From Dyella_A sp050749815 (GTDB lineage: Bacteria; Pseudomonadota; Gammaproteobacteria; Xanthomonadales; Rhodanobacteraceae), in assembly GCF_050749815.1 (NCBI RefSeq), contig NZ_CP192735.1, positions 1,674,001-1,738,000 of the forward strand: a DNA stretch of 64,000 nucleotides, in the 5' to 3' direction. Each line of letters starts with the position of its first letter. The stretch's first letter is position 1. A model generated the notes under the pieces. The model worked only from the letters and a program-made list of their open reading frames with translations. It was not told where the DNA came from and searched no databases. Below, piece by piece: positions 1 through 8,801 of this stretch. The position numbers and the translations under genes were made by a program.

Positions 1-603
1 GTCAAAGTCGAGCGCATGCTCACCGTGTTCCACGACTACGACGAACCGGGCGGCCACGGCCAGGTGCGTTTCGACCGGGTGCGCGTGCCGGCGAGCAACA
101 TCCTGCTTGGCCCCGGCCGCGGCTTCGAGATCGCACAGGGGCGGCTGGGGCCCGGTCGCGTGCACCACTGCATGCGGGCGATCGGCGCGGCAGAACGCGC
201 ACTCACCCTGCTCTGCCGCCGCGCCCGCGAGCGCGTCGCCTTCGGCCGCCCGCTGGCCGAACTGGGCGGCAACAGCGAGCGCATCGCCGAGCTGCGCATG
301 GCGATTGAGCAGGCCCGCCTGCTCACGCTGAAAGCGGCCTGGACGCTGGACACCGCCGGCCCCAAGGCCGCGCTGAGCCTGGTCTCGCAGATCAAGGTGG
401 TGGTGCCGAACATGGCGCAGCGGGTGATCGACGCGGCGATCCAGATCCACGGCGGCGCCGGCCTGTCCGACGACTTCCCGCTCGCCGCGCTATACGCCTA
501 CGCCCGCGTGCTGCGGCTGGCCGACGGCCCGGACGAGGTGCATCGCGCCGTGGTCGCCAAACTCGAACTCAAGGCCCAGCAGCAGAACGGAGACGCCCGA
601 TGA
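1..603 (+). CDS. Acyl-CoA dehydrogenase, C-terminal part (5' end outside window)
   Basis: The reading frame is open from base 1, so only about 200 C-terminal residues are visible. They form the helical C-terminal domain of an acyl-CoA dehydrogenase: the QIHGGAG block that contacts FAD in this family, and GPDEVH near the end where most relatives have G(T/S)xE(I/V). The enzyme oxidises an acyl-CoA at the alpha-beta bond and passes electrons to ETF. The stop overlaps the next start by 4 bp (ATGA), so it is translationally coupled to the APH-like kinase. That pair, seen fused in human ACAD10/11 and adjacent in the Pseudomonas levulinate operon, points to 4-hydroxyacyl-CoA catabolism. The substrate is inferred. 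Confidence 0.93.
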   Translation, partial: VKVERMLTVFHDYDEPGGHGQVRFDRVRVPASNILLGPGRGFEIAQGRLGPGRVHHCMRAIGAAERALTLLCRRARERVAFGRPLAELGGNSERIAELRMAIEQARLLTLKAAWTLDTAGPKAALSLVSQIKVVVPNMAQRVIDAAIQIHGGAGLSDDFPLAALYAYARVLRLADGPDEVHRAVVAKLELKAQQQNGDAR

Positions 604-1670
604 GCGCCGCCATCGACCAGCCGCGCCCGGTGCGCGCCGAGGACGCTTTCGATCTCGCCCGCGTCGACGCCTTCCTCAAGGAGCACATCGCCGGCCTCAT
701 CGGCACGCCGGAACTCAGCCAGTTTCCCGGCGGCGCTTCCAACCTCACCTATCTGCTGCGCTACGGCGATCGCGAACTGGTGCTGCGTCGCCCGCCCTCC
801 GGCGCCAAGGCGAAGTCGGCCCACGACATGCTGCGCGAGGCGCAGGTGATGAGCGCGTTGCGCCCGCACTACCCGTACGCGCCGCGCATCCTCGCCAGCT
901 GCCACGACGCCGACGTGCTGGGCTGCGACTTCTACGTGATGGAACGGCTGGCGGGCGTGATCCTGCGCCGCGAGCTGCCGGCCGACCTCGGCCTCGATGC
1001 CGCCGGCGTGCGCGCGCTGTGCACCGGCTTCATCGACCGGCTGGTCGAACTGCACCGCGTCGACACCGGCGACCCGGCGATCGCCGCGCTCGGCAAGGGC
1101 GAGGGCTACATCGCGCGGCAGGTCGCCGGCTGGAGCGAGCGCTACCGCCAGGCGCTGACCGACGGCAGCGATCCGTGCAACGACGTGATCGCCTGGCTGG
1201 CCAACAAGCAGCCGCCGCGGGAGACCGCGATCTGCGTGATCCACAACGATTACCGCCTCGACAACGTGGTGCTGGATCCGGCCGACCCGCTCACCATCAC
1301 CGGCGTGCTCGACTGGGAGATGACCACGCTGGGCGACCCGCTGATGGATCTCGGCGGCGCGCTGGCGTACTGGGTGCAGGCCGACGACGATCCGGTGTTC
1401 CAGTCGTTCCGCCGCCAGCCCACGCACGCGCCGGGCATGCTCACCCGCCGCGAAGTGGTGGAGTACTACGGCGAACGCACCGGCTGGAGCGTGGAGCACT
1501 TCGACTTCCACGAGGTATTCGGACTGTTCCGCCTGCAGGTGATCGTGCAGCAGATCTACCGCCGCTTCGCACTGGGGCAGACCAGCAACCCGCAGTTCGC
1601 CGGCTTCGGCGACGCGGCGAAATACCTGGCCCAGCGTTGCCGCCGGCGCATCGCCGCCTCGGGGCGCTGA
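600..1670 (+). CDS. APH-family phosphotransferase, probable hydroxyacyl-CoA kinase
   Basis: This 356-residue protein has the aminoglycoside-phosphotransferase/choline-kinase fold. Near the N-terminus GGASNLTYLL is the nucleotide-binding loop. Later HNDYRLDN is the catalytic loop (Asp as base, Asn for metal) and DWEMTTLGDP carries the metal-binding Asp. Proteins of this type beside acyl-CoA dehydrogenases are not resistance genes: LvaA of Pseudomonas and the kinase domain of ACAD10/11 phosphorylate 4-hydroxyacyl-CoA so that the dehydrogenase partner can complete the conversion. The 4-bp overlap with the dehydrogenase and the 2-bp gap to the following phosphatase show one operon. The family is certain; the substrate is inferred. 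Confidence 0.88.
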   Translation: MSAAIDQPRPVRAEDAFDLARVDAFLKEHIAGLIGTPELSQFPGGASNLTYLLRYGDRELVLRRPPSGAKAKSAHDMLREAQVMSALRPHYPYAPRILASCHDADVLGCDFYVMERLAGVILRRELPADLGLDAAGVRALCTGFIDRLVELHRVDTGDPAIAALGKGEGYIARQVAGWSERYRQALTDGSDPCNDVIAWLANKQPPRETAICVIHNDYRLDNVVLDPADPLTITGVLDWEMTTLGDPLMDLGGALAYWVQADDDPVFQSFRRQPTHAPGMLTRREVVEYYGERTGWSVEHFDFHEVFGLFRLQVIVQQIYRRFALGQTSNPQFAGFGDAAKYLAQRCRRRIAASGR

Positions 1671-1672
1671 GC

Positions 1673-2365
1673 ATGGGCGACCTGCTGCTGATCCGCCACG
1701 GCCAGGCCAGCTTCGGCGCCGCCGACTACGACCGGCTCTCGCCGGTCGGCGAGCAGCAGTCGGCGCGCCTTGGCGCCTGGCTGGCTGCCAACGAGTCGAC
1801 GCCCGCGCATGTGGTGCGCGGCGCTCTGCGGCGTCACGCGCAGACCGCCGAGCACTGCCTGCGCGGTGCCGGCCTCGATGTGCCCGTGGAAATCGTTCCC
1901 GCGCTCGACGAGCTGGACCACGTCGACCTGTTGCAGCGCTATCGTCCCGACCTCGACGGCGCGGAGGCCCTGGCGGCGGAACTTCGCAACCAGAGCGATC
2001 CACACCGCGCCTTCCAGCAGATGTTCGTCGCCGCAGTGGACCGATGGACCGATGGCGCACACGACCATCAATACACACGCCCCTGGCCGGCCTTCCGCCA
2101 GGGCGTGCTGGCGTCGCTGACCGCGCTCGCCGCCCGCGCCCGTGACGCCGACGGCGACACCTGGGTGGTGACCTCCGGCGGGCCCATCGCGGTGATCGCC
2201 GCGCACCTGTTCGGCACGCCGCCGGAACGCACCTTCGCCCTGAGCTGGCCGCTGGCCAACACCGGCCTGAGCCGCGTGCGGGTGAACGGGACCGACCCGC
2301 AGATGGTCACCTACAACGCCTGGCCGCACCTGGCCGGCGCCACCGACCTGCTCACCTATCGCTGA
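1673..2365 (+). CDS. Histidine phosphatase (phosphoglycerate mutase-like) family protein
   Basis: This 230-residue cytosolic enzyme starts MGDLLLIRHGQASFG; RHG at residues 8-10 holds the histidine that becomes phosphorylated. The frame is open much further upstream, but that stretch lies inside the kinase gene. The ATG two bases after the kinase stop gives the normal family N-terminus, so I chose it. A second conserved histidine is expected in the TSGGPIAV region, but that segment has no His, so catalytic competence is not certain. Its place in the operon suggests it acts on a phosphorylated acyl intermediate or clears a by-product; that role is a guess. Confidence 0.85.
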   Translation: MGDLLLIRHGQASFGAADYDRLSPVGEQQSARLGAWLAANESTPAHVVRGALRRHAQTAEHCLRGAGLDVPVEIVPALDELDHVDLLQRYRPDLDGAEALAAELRNQSDPHRAFQQMFVAAVDRWTDGAHDHQYTRPWPAFRQGVLASLTALAARARDADGDTWVVTSGGPIAVIAAHLFGTPPERTFALSWPLANTGLSRVRVNGTDPQMVTYNAWPHLAGATDLLTYR

Positions 2366-2386
2366 TTCGACATCGAGGACACCCGC

Positions 2387-3154
2387 ATGACCACCGAGCT
2401 GTTCGACCTCACTGGCAAGATCGCCCTCGTCACCGGCGCCAGCCGCGGCATCGGCGCCGAGATCGCCCGCATGTTCGCGGCGCAGGGCGCGCACGTGATC
2501 GTCTCCAGCCGCAAGCTCGAGGACTGCCAGAAAGTCGTCGACGGCATCGTCGCCGAGGGCGGCCAGGCGGAGGCGCTGGCCTGCCACATCGGCGAGATGG
2601 CGCAGATCGAGGCGCTGTACGCGGCCATCGACGCGGCTCACGGCCGGCTCGACGTGCTGGTCAACAACGCCGCAACCAATCCCTACTTCGGCCCGATCAC
2701 CGACACCGACCCGGCGATCTTCCAGAAGACCGTCGACGTCAACATCCGCGGCTACTTCTACATGTCCAGCCAAGCGGCCAAGCGTATGGGCAAGGGTGGG
2801 GGCGGCTCGATCGTCAACGTCGCCTCGGTCAACGGCGTGGTGCCCGGCTTCCAGCAGGGCATCTACTCGATCACCAAGGCCGCGGTGATCTCGATGACCA
2901 AGGCCTTCGCAGTGGAATGCGCCGAGGCCGGCGTGCGCTGCAACGCGCTGCTGCCCGGCCTCACCGACACCAAGTTCGCCTCGGTGCTGGTCAACACCCC
3001 GGCCATCCTCAAGCAGGCGATGGCGCACGTGCCGATGCGCCGCGTGGCGCAGCCCTCCGAGATGGCCGGCGCCGCGCTGTACCTCGCCAGCGCCGCCTCC
3101 TCCTATACCACCGGCGCCGTGCTCAACGTCGACGGCGGCTACCTCTCCGTCTGA
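2387..3154 (+). CDS. SDR family NAD(P)-dependent oxidoreductase
   Basis: This 255-residue classical short-chain dehydrogenase has TGASRGIG (residues 16-23) as the dinucleotide-binding turn, NNAA at 93-96, the catalytic Ser near 147, and Tyr160 and Lys164 in YSITK. The C-terminal LNVDGGY is the usual SDR ending. The length is standard. It follows the phosphatase by 21 bp and probably belongs to the same operon, oxidising or reducing a hydroxyacyl or keto intermediate of the pathway. The repeat array behind it probably marks the end of the operon. Confidence 0.92.
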   Translation: MTTELFDLTGKIALVTGASRGIGAEIARMFAAQGAHVIVSSRKLEDCQKVVDGIVAEGGQAEALACHIGEMAQIEALYAAIDAAHGRLDVLVNNAATNPYFGPITDTDPAIFQKTVDVNIRGYFYMSSQAAKRMGKGGGGSIVNVASVNGVVPGFQQGIYSITKAAVISMTKAFAVECAEAGVRCNALLPGLTDTKFASVLVNTPAILKQAMAHVPMRRVAQPSEMAGAALYLASAASSYTTGAVLNVDGGYLSV

Positions 3155-3181
3155 TCGCTGCGCTCCCTCTGCGCTGAATGG

Positions 3182-3780
3182 ATTCATCGTTCGCGGGAGA
3201 GGGTCCGGGTGAGGGGAAGGCTCGTGCTTCTCACCGATAACGCCCACCCCCCCCCTCACCCAACCCTCTCCCCCGGCTGAGCCAGGGGAGAGGGCTCAAG
3301 CGAAACTCGCGATGACCACCACCACTGCTCAGACCCCATGCCCTGCTCCCTCTCCCCTGAACGTCTTCATCGTTCGGGGGAGAGGGTTCAAGCGAAACCC
3401 TCAATGACCACCACCACCCCTCAGACCCCACGCCCTGCTCCCTCTCCCCTGAACGGTTCCACCGTTCGGGGGAGAGGGTCGGGGTGAGGGGGAAGGCTCT
3501 TCCCTCCTCACCGATAGCGCCCAAACCGAAAGCGCCCCCTCACCCAACCCTCTCCCCCGGCAAAGCCAAGGGAGAGGGCTCAAGCGAAACTCGCGATGAC
3601 CGCCACCTGTCCCTCAGCTCCCACGCCCTGCTCCCTCTCCCCTGAACAGCTCCACCGTTCGGGGGAGAGGGTTGGGGTGAGGGGGAAAGCTCTTCGCTTC
3701 TCCCCGATCACACCCAAACCGAAAGCGCCCTCTCACCCAACCTCTCCCCCGGCAGAGCCAGGGGAGAGGGCTCCAAGCCA
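3182..3780. repeat. Array of alternating stem-loop repeats between two SDR genes
   Basis: This gene-free spacer of about 600 bp consists of two alternating palindromic units. Unit 1, near 3256, 3538 and 3729, reads CCCTCTCCCCCGG, a short loop, then CCAGGGGAGAGGG. Unit 2, near 3351, 3441 and 3639 with a degenerate right half near 3187, reads CTCCCTCTCCCCTGAACG, a loop, then CGTTCGGGGGAGAGGG. The segments between them (TCAAGCGAAACTCGCGATGA and variants) are also repeated. Each unit can fold into a strong hairpin in RNA or single-stranded DNA. Open frames in the array are repeat-derived. Confidence 0.85.
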
Positions 3781-3791
3781 GGAACCTGCCG

Positions 3792-4580
3792 ATGACTGAC
3801 CTTCCCGCCCACCGCCTCGCCGGCAAGCGCGCCTACATCACCGGCGCGGCCGGCGGCCTCGGCGCCGCCATGGCCCGGCTGTTCGCACACCAGGGCGCCA
3901 AGGTCTTTCTCACCGACATCGACTATGACGGCGCGCGGGCGCACGCCAACGCCATCAATGCCGAGCACGGCGACACCGTGGCCTGGGCTGCCGCACAGAA
4001 CGTGCGCGAGGAAGCCCCGTGGCCGCTGCTGCTGGAACAGGCCGCACAGGCCATGGGCGGACTCTCGGTACTGGTGAACAACGCCGGCATCGGCGCACTG
4101 GGTGGGGTCGAAAGCCTCGCCACCAAGGACTGGCAGCGCGTGATGGGCGTGAACGTCGAAGCGGTCTACTTCGGCTGCAAGTACGCCCTGCCCTGGCTTA
4201 AAGAAAGCCAGCCCGGCGCGATCATCAACATCTCCTCGATGGCCGCCTTCAAGGTCGATCCCGACTACACCGTCTACAACGCCTCCAAGGCCGCGGTCGC
4301 CTCGCTGAGCAAGTCGGTCGCCATCGACTGCGCACGCAAGCAGCTCGCCATCCGCTGCAACTCCATCCATCCGGCCTTCATACGCACCGGCATCGTCGAG
4401 CCGTTCTTCCAGCAGCTCGGCGAGGAGGAAGCGATCCGCAAGCTCACCCGCAGCAACCCGATGCGCCGCCTCGGCGAACCGGACGACGTGGCCTACGCCG
4501 CGCTCTACCTCGCCTCCGACGAAAGCCGCTACGTCACCGCCGCCGAGCTGCGCGTGGATGGCGGGGCGTCGGCGGTGTGA
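3792..4580 (+). CDS. SDR family oxidoreductase
   Basis: This 262-residue short-chain dehydrogenase has TGAAGGLG (17-24) as cofactor turn, NNAG at 97-100, Ser148, and the catalytic Tyr162 and Lys166 in YNASK. An Asp at the end of the second beta strand (LTDID) suggests a preference for NAD(H) over NADP(H). It is a close relative in function, not a copy, of the SDR upstream of the repeat array. It is likely part of the same acyl or hydroxy-acid catabolic block. The substrate is unknown. Confidence 0.9.
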   Translation: MTDLPAHRLAGKRAYITGAAGGLGAAMARLFAHQGAKVFLTDIDYDGARAHANAINAEHGDTVAWAAAQNVREEAPWPLLLEQAAQAMGGLSVLVNNAGIGALGGVESLATKDWQRVMGVNVEAVYFGCKYALPWLKESQPGAIINISSMAAFKVDPDYTVYNASKAAVASLSKSVAIDCARKQLAIRCNSIHPAFIRTGIVEPFFQQLGEEEAIRKLTRSNPMRRLGEPDDVAYAALYLASDESRYVTAAELRVDGGASAV

Positions 4581-4727
4581 TGCGTCGCCTTCACGCACAG
4601 CCGAAGACGCTGGACCCCAGCTTGACCAGCCATTCGCCTGTTGAGAGCCGCTGGGGTGGCGAGCAAGGGGTTTATCGCATCCCGGGCAGGACGCAGGCCG
4701 CTGTATCGCGCCAGCCCCACCTATCCG

Positions 4728-4752
4728 TCATCCCAGCGAACGCTGGCATCCA
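4728..4752. repeat. REP-like palindrome (CCAGCG-AA-CGCTGG core)
   Basis: The core at 4733-4746 is CCAGCG, two bases, CGCTGG, flanked by GTCAT and ATCCA. It has the same architecture as the palindrome at 6974-6993, in the opposite orientation. This is the short chromosomal REP class common in Xanthomonadales spacers. It sits in the 207-bp gap before the CurA-like gene. Confidence 0.6.
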
Positions 4753-4787
4753 GTGAATTCCACCCCAAGAAAATCACGAGGCCCGTC

Positions 4788-5801
4788 ATGTCCCTCATCA
4801 ACCGCCAACTTCGCCTCAAGACCCGCCCCGAAGGCCTGGTCCAGCGCGACAACTTCGACCTCGTCGAAACCGAAGTTCCGGAGCTCAAGGACGGCGAAGT
4901 CCTGGTGCGCACGCTTTACCTCTCGATGGACCCGACCAACCGCGTGTGGATGCGCGACATCCCGCAGTACCTGCCGCCCGTTGCCATCGGCGAGGTGATG
5001 CGCGCACTAGGCCTGGGCCGCGTCGTGAAGTCGCGTTCGGCGCAGTACCACGAGGGCGACCTCGTGCAGGGCATCACCGGCTGGCAGGACTATCTGGTGC
5101 TGCACGAGAGCGCCAAGGGCTACGTCCGTCTGCCCGCCGACCCGGGCATTCCGCTGCCCACCCTGCTCGGCGCGGCCGGCATGAGCGGAGTCACCGCCTA
5201 CTACGGCATGACCGACATCGCCCCAGTGCAGCCCGGCGAAACGCTGGTGGTCTCTGCCGCCGCCGGCTCGGTCGGCTCCATCGCCGGCCAGATCGGCAAG
5301 ATCCACGGCGCCCGCGTGATCGGCATCGCTGGCGGCGCCGACAAGTGCAAGTACCTGGTCGACGAACTCGGCTTCGACGCCGCCGTCGACTACAAGGCCG
5401 CCGACTTCAAACAGCAGCTCAAGGCCGCCACCCCCGACGGCGTGCACGTCAACTTCGAGAACGTCGGCGGCGAGGTGATGAAGGCGGTGCTCGGCCGCAT
5501 GAATATCGGCGGCCGCGTCGCCCTCTGCGGGCTGATCGCCGGCTACAACTCCGGCGAGAAACCCAGCGACGACTTCAGCCCGTTCATCATGAAGCGCCTT
5601 TCCATGCGAGGGTTCCTGGTGCTCGATTACACCAAGACGAAGGAGGCGGTGCACGCGATCACCGGGTGGCTCCGCGAGGGGAAGTTGAAGACGGAGGAGA
5701 CGGTGGCCCAAGGGCTGGAGAATGCGCCGGTGGTGTTGAACCGGTTGTTCGATGGGAGTCATCGGGGGAAGCTGGTGTTGCGGGTGGACCTGAAGCCCTG
5801 A
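4788..5801 (+). CDS. NADP-dependent oxidoreductase, CurA/MDR family
   Basis: This 337-residue zinc-independent medium-chain reductase has an N-terminal NRQxRLKxRPEG segment, the LSMDPTNRVWM block typical of the CurA (YncB)/leukotriene B4 dehydrogenase group, and a Rossmann turn AAAGSVGSIAGQIGK near residue 155. These enzymes reduce alpha-beta double bonds of enones with NADPH. The frame extends upstream, but the ATG at 4788 gives the family N-terminus (MSLINRQL). The last 150 bp are noticeably poorer in C-ending codons than the rest. It stands alone behind a REP element and may complete the catabolic block or act in aldehyde/enone detoxification. Confidence 0.9.
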   Translation: MSLINRQLRLKTRPEGLVQRDNFDLVETEVPELKDGEVLVRTLYLSMDPTNRVWMRDIPQYLPPVAIGEVMRALGLGRVVKSRSAQYHEGDLVQGITGWQDYLVLHESAKGYVRLPADPGIPLPTLLGAAGMSGVTAYYGMTDIAPVQPGETLVVSAAAGSVGSIAGQIGKIHGARVIGIAGGADKCKYLVDELGFDAAVDYKAADFKQQLKAATPDGVHVNFENVGGEVMKAVLGRMNIGGRVALCGLIAGYNSGEKPSDDFSPFIMKRLSMRGFLVLDYTKTKEAVHAITGWLREGKLKTEETVAQGLENAPVVLNRLFDGSHRGKLVLRVDLKP

Positions 5802-5877
5802 TCCGTTATTGAGAACCCAAATCCGATTCCAGCCAAAGGCTGGGGTCGCGCCTCGAAAATAGACTCAAGGTCTCCGA

Positions 5878-6249
5878 ATGGATCTGTTTCAGCTGGCTAG
5901 CGGCGTGGAAGTGCTCGTGGCGGACATCGTGGAAGTCGATGGTTTGCTCTTCATCAAGGATAAAGAGCAGGAGCTCGCCGACCTGCATAAGAAGATCGCC
6001 AGTTACGAGTCTCCGATCGAGGCACAGAGCTGGGTCAATATTGTCCTCGTGGACGGATTCATCAACGAAACTGTCGGCGATGAATGGGAAGACGATGACC
6101 CCTCGGCTCAACGGATTCTTTCCGCCATTTCATCTGCCTGGACGTATCAAATCTTGGCGAAGTTTCCCGACGCTCAATTTTCGATTGAAAAGATCAGTGA
6201 CGAAGAATATGGCGACTTTGGGCTTCGGCTGACTGGCTCTGCTGGGTAA
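5878..6249 (+). CDS. Hypothetical protein, 123 residues, lower GC
   Basis: I do not recognise a family. The product starts MDLFQLASGVEVLVADIVEV, is acidic (clusters such as DEWEDDDPSA), has no signal peptide or membrane segment, and looks like a soluble globular protein. Base composition and codon use are clearly more AT-rich than in all neighbours (ttgctcttcatcaaggat, atcaatcttggcg-type codons), and it is followed directly by an 800-bp repeat-rich spacer. Both facts suggest recent acquisition or a cargo gene. A plausible role is as an immunity or adaptor protein, but nothing in the sequence shows this. Confidence 0.6.
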   Translation: MDLFQLASGVEVLVADIVEVDGLLFIKDKEQELADLHKKIASYESPIEAQSWVNIVLVDGFINETVGDEWEDDDPSAQRILSAISSAWTYQILAKFPDAQFSIEKISDEEYGDFGLRLTGSAG

Positions 6250-6362
6250 TTGACCAAAGGAAGGACTGGCTTGAGGCTGGCCAAGTACAGCGAGCAGGAT
6301 GGCCTAGGTCTTGCCAAGGGGTACACGATCAAGGGCTTTCGTGCGCCTTCGGCGCCCGAGTC

Positions 6363-6390
6363 ACTTTCTCTTGGGTCGCCAAGAGAAAGT
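6363..6390. repeat. Palindromic element, copy A
   Basis: A perfect 12-bp inverted repeat, ACTTTCTCTTGG, GTCG, CCAAGAGAAAGT, followed by AACCAAAGAGAAGGCGACCC. It is the inverted partner of copy B at 6875-6902, which shares the AGAGAAA(A)GT(A)AC core and the AACCAAA(A)GAGA flank. Confidence 0.7.
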
Positions 6391-6587
6391 AACCAAAGAG
6401 AAGGCGACCCTCCTCGGCGCTTGCCGGGCTGCGCCCGGCAAGTCCGTGAGCCGCGGCCGGGCTTTTCGACAGGGCTCCTGCCCTGGCGAAAAGGCATCGG
6501 CATCCATGCCGATGCCCCTGCGGGCCTGTCGTCCACGGCTCACCGCCTCACAAGGGAGGTGGAGATCAAGAGCAAGATCAAGAGCCA

Positions 6588-6637
6588 CGGCAACAGCTCC
6601 AGCAACAGCAACAGCAACAACAACACAGACAACAACG
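6588..6637 (+). repeat. CAA/CAG-type trinucleotide microsatellite
   Basis: A run of imperfect AGC/AAC triplets (agcaacagcaacagcaacaacaac and flanks). It lies between the two inverted palindromic elements and creates poly-Ser/Asn frames that are not real genes. Confidence 0.7.
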
Positions 6638-6874
6638 CAAAGGCGATGGTGATCGCGTGAGCGATCGCCGAGCCTTCGCGCGCGGCTTTTGATCTTCCCT
6701 CCCCTCTGCAGCGGCGGCCGGGCGGAGGATCAGCCAGCAGGGTGGCTCGCATGGATGCGAGCCAGTTTGGCGTCAGTCCATGGATGGACTGTCGACAAAC
6801 CCCGCAGCCCGGACGCGTACCTCCCGGGCCATCGGCCCGGGAGGCGCGGAAGCGGGGTGGCCTCTCTTTTGGTT

Positions 6875-6902
6875 ACTTTTCTCTGGCCAAACAGAGAAAA
6901 GT
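6875..6902. repeat. Palindromic element, copy B (inverted to copy A)
   Basis: ACTTTTCTCTG, a 6-base loop, CAGAGAAAAGT: an 11-bp perfect inverted repeat. Its left flank CCTCTCTTTTGGTT is the reverse complement of the right flank of copy A, so the two copies face each other about 490 bp apart. Confidence 0.7.
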
Positions 6903-6973
6903 GACTCGGCCTCCGGAGGAGGACGAAACGCTCTTGGCTGTTGAGCGGCTGTTGAGCGCGAAAAACAAAATGG

Positions 6974-6993
6974 ATTCCCGCGTTCGCGGGAAT
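6974..6993. repeat. REP-like palindrome (ATTCCCGCG-TT-CGCGGGAAT)
   Basis: Nine-base perfect arms with a two-base loop, flanked by TGG and GACG. The palindrome at 4733-4746 has the same architecture in reverse orientation. Confidence 0.7.
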
Positions 6994-7056
6994 GACGACC
7001 GGTGAATTCGAGGAAGAGTAACCTTCTCGGGTTACCCACACCGGAGCCCCACTCCC

Positions 7057-8031
<975 letters not shown>

Positions 8032-8081
8032 AACATGGCCCGATGCGCACTGTGAACAGGACAAAGCACCGCTTGGCTGCG

Positions 8082-8198
8082 CTAGCGGTGCATCAGCATG
8101 TGGACGCCCAGCACGATGAAGCCGATCACCGTCATCACGACATAAGCGATGACACGTAGCCGGCGGAGGCGACGCAGATTATTTGTCTGGGAAAACAT
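8082..8198 (-). CDS. Small single-pass membrane protein, 38 residues
   Basis: This short gene has an ATG start preceded by a good ribosome-binding site (CAGGAG, 8 bases upstream). The product starts MFSQTNNLRRLRRLR, an Arg-rich segment that predicts a cytoplasmic N-terminus, then has one transmembrane helix (about residues 16-33, VIAYVVMTVIGFIVLGVH) and ends MLMHR. The layout is typical of small inner-membrane proteins that bind larger partners. It points toward the aldo/keto reductase and is probably monocistronic. I do not recognise a family. Its length puts it below most gene-finding cut-offs. Confidence 0.6.
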   Translation of the reverse strand: MFSQTNNLRRLRRLRVIAYVVMTVIGFIVLGVHMLMHR

Positions 8199-8424
8199 GC
8201 TGGCTCTCCTGGCAGCGCGCGAACGCTAGCAGAAATTCGGCCGCAGGCGCGCGGAGAGCCACGCCAGGAAGATGCTCTCGGCAACACCGAAATGCCACGC
8301 TCGCCAGAGCCAGCAGCCGCGGAAGAAGTCACCCAAAGATGCAAGGCCGCGGCGTTGCGCAAATGCCCCGCCATCCTTTGCAGCACAACGCCTCACGTTA
8401 CTTCGTAACACCTCCGATTTTGCT

Positions 8425-8452
8425 TTTACTGCGCATTGGACAGGCGTAGAAT
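8425..8452 (+). promoter_or_regulatory. Candidate sigma-70 promoter
   Basis: TTTACT, a 16-base spacer, then TAGAAT. It lies in a locally AT-rich patch about 35 bp upstream of the possible 26-codon ORF and 350 bp upstream of the small membrane protein/SPFH pair. Confidence 0.4.
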
Positions 8453-8486
8453 TTGCCGGGTCGAATCCTTCGATTCACACACGACC

Positions 8487-8567
8487 ATGATCACCTTCAA
8501 TCCGCGTTGGGCCATCTTCGCCAGTGGGCTGTTCGCCACGCTGACCGACGTGCTTCCAACGCCCTGA
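8487..8567 (+). CDS. Possible leader or small peptide, 26 residues
   Basis: ATG to TGA frame encoding MITFNPRWAIFASGLFATLT and six further residues: a short hydrophobic peptide. It sits directly downstream of a promoter-like sequence. No strong ribosome-binding site is visible. It could be a leader peptide of the 8802-9887 operon, the remnant of a membrane protein, or chance. Confidence 0.25.
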   Translation: MITFNPRWAIFASGLFATLTDVLPTP

Positions 8568-8801
8568 TCCATTCCGCGTCGTGAGTCGCGTCCCTGGGCC
8601 TGTATCGGCCTGATCCGGACGACGGCTGCCCCCTCGAATCGCTTGCATGCTGCGTCGATGCCCTCGCATCGGCCGGGCATGTGTAGCCCTTTCCCGTGAG
8701 CCCGCCCTCGATTCATGCCGCAGCGCCTTGCCGCCGCCGGCGGCGTCACCGCGTGCATCCATACCGATGTCGCGCCTCGCTACTCAAGGGGAGAACCACC
8801 G

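Larger units (their letters stand above)
6250..7056. other. Gene-free spacer with paired palindromes and a microsatellite
   Basis: I see no convincing gene in these 807 bp. It holds two copies of a long palindromic element in opposite orientation (cores at 6363-6390 and 6875-6902), a (CAA/CAG)-type microsatellite between them, several smaller GC-rich stem-loops (for example CCCGGGCC/GGCCCGGG near 6822-6842) and a REP-like palindrome at 6974-6993. Open frames here have biased, low-complexity translations. Confidence 0.7.
8199..8801. other. Spacer before the SPFH gene pair
   Basis: This 600-bp stretch has no long gene. It contains a promoter-like pair (8425-8452), a possible 26-codon ORF (8487-8567), and a long untranslated stretch with GC-rich inverted repeats such as GCCGCCGGCGGC near 8733. 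The region from about 8570 to 8800 could be a structured leader of the 8802-9887 operon; I could not match it to a known riboswitch. Confidence 0.4.

Noticed and set aside
600..1670. Aminoglycoside resistance gene
   Set aside because: The APH fold is real, but coupling to an acyl-CoA dehydrogenase and a catabolic setting argue for a metabolic kinase.
6250..6660. A 136-codon frame with a poly-Ser/Asn end
   Set aside because: It runs through a palindromic element and a microsatellite; no ribosome-binding site.
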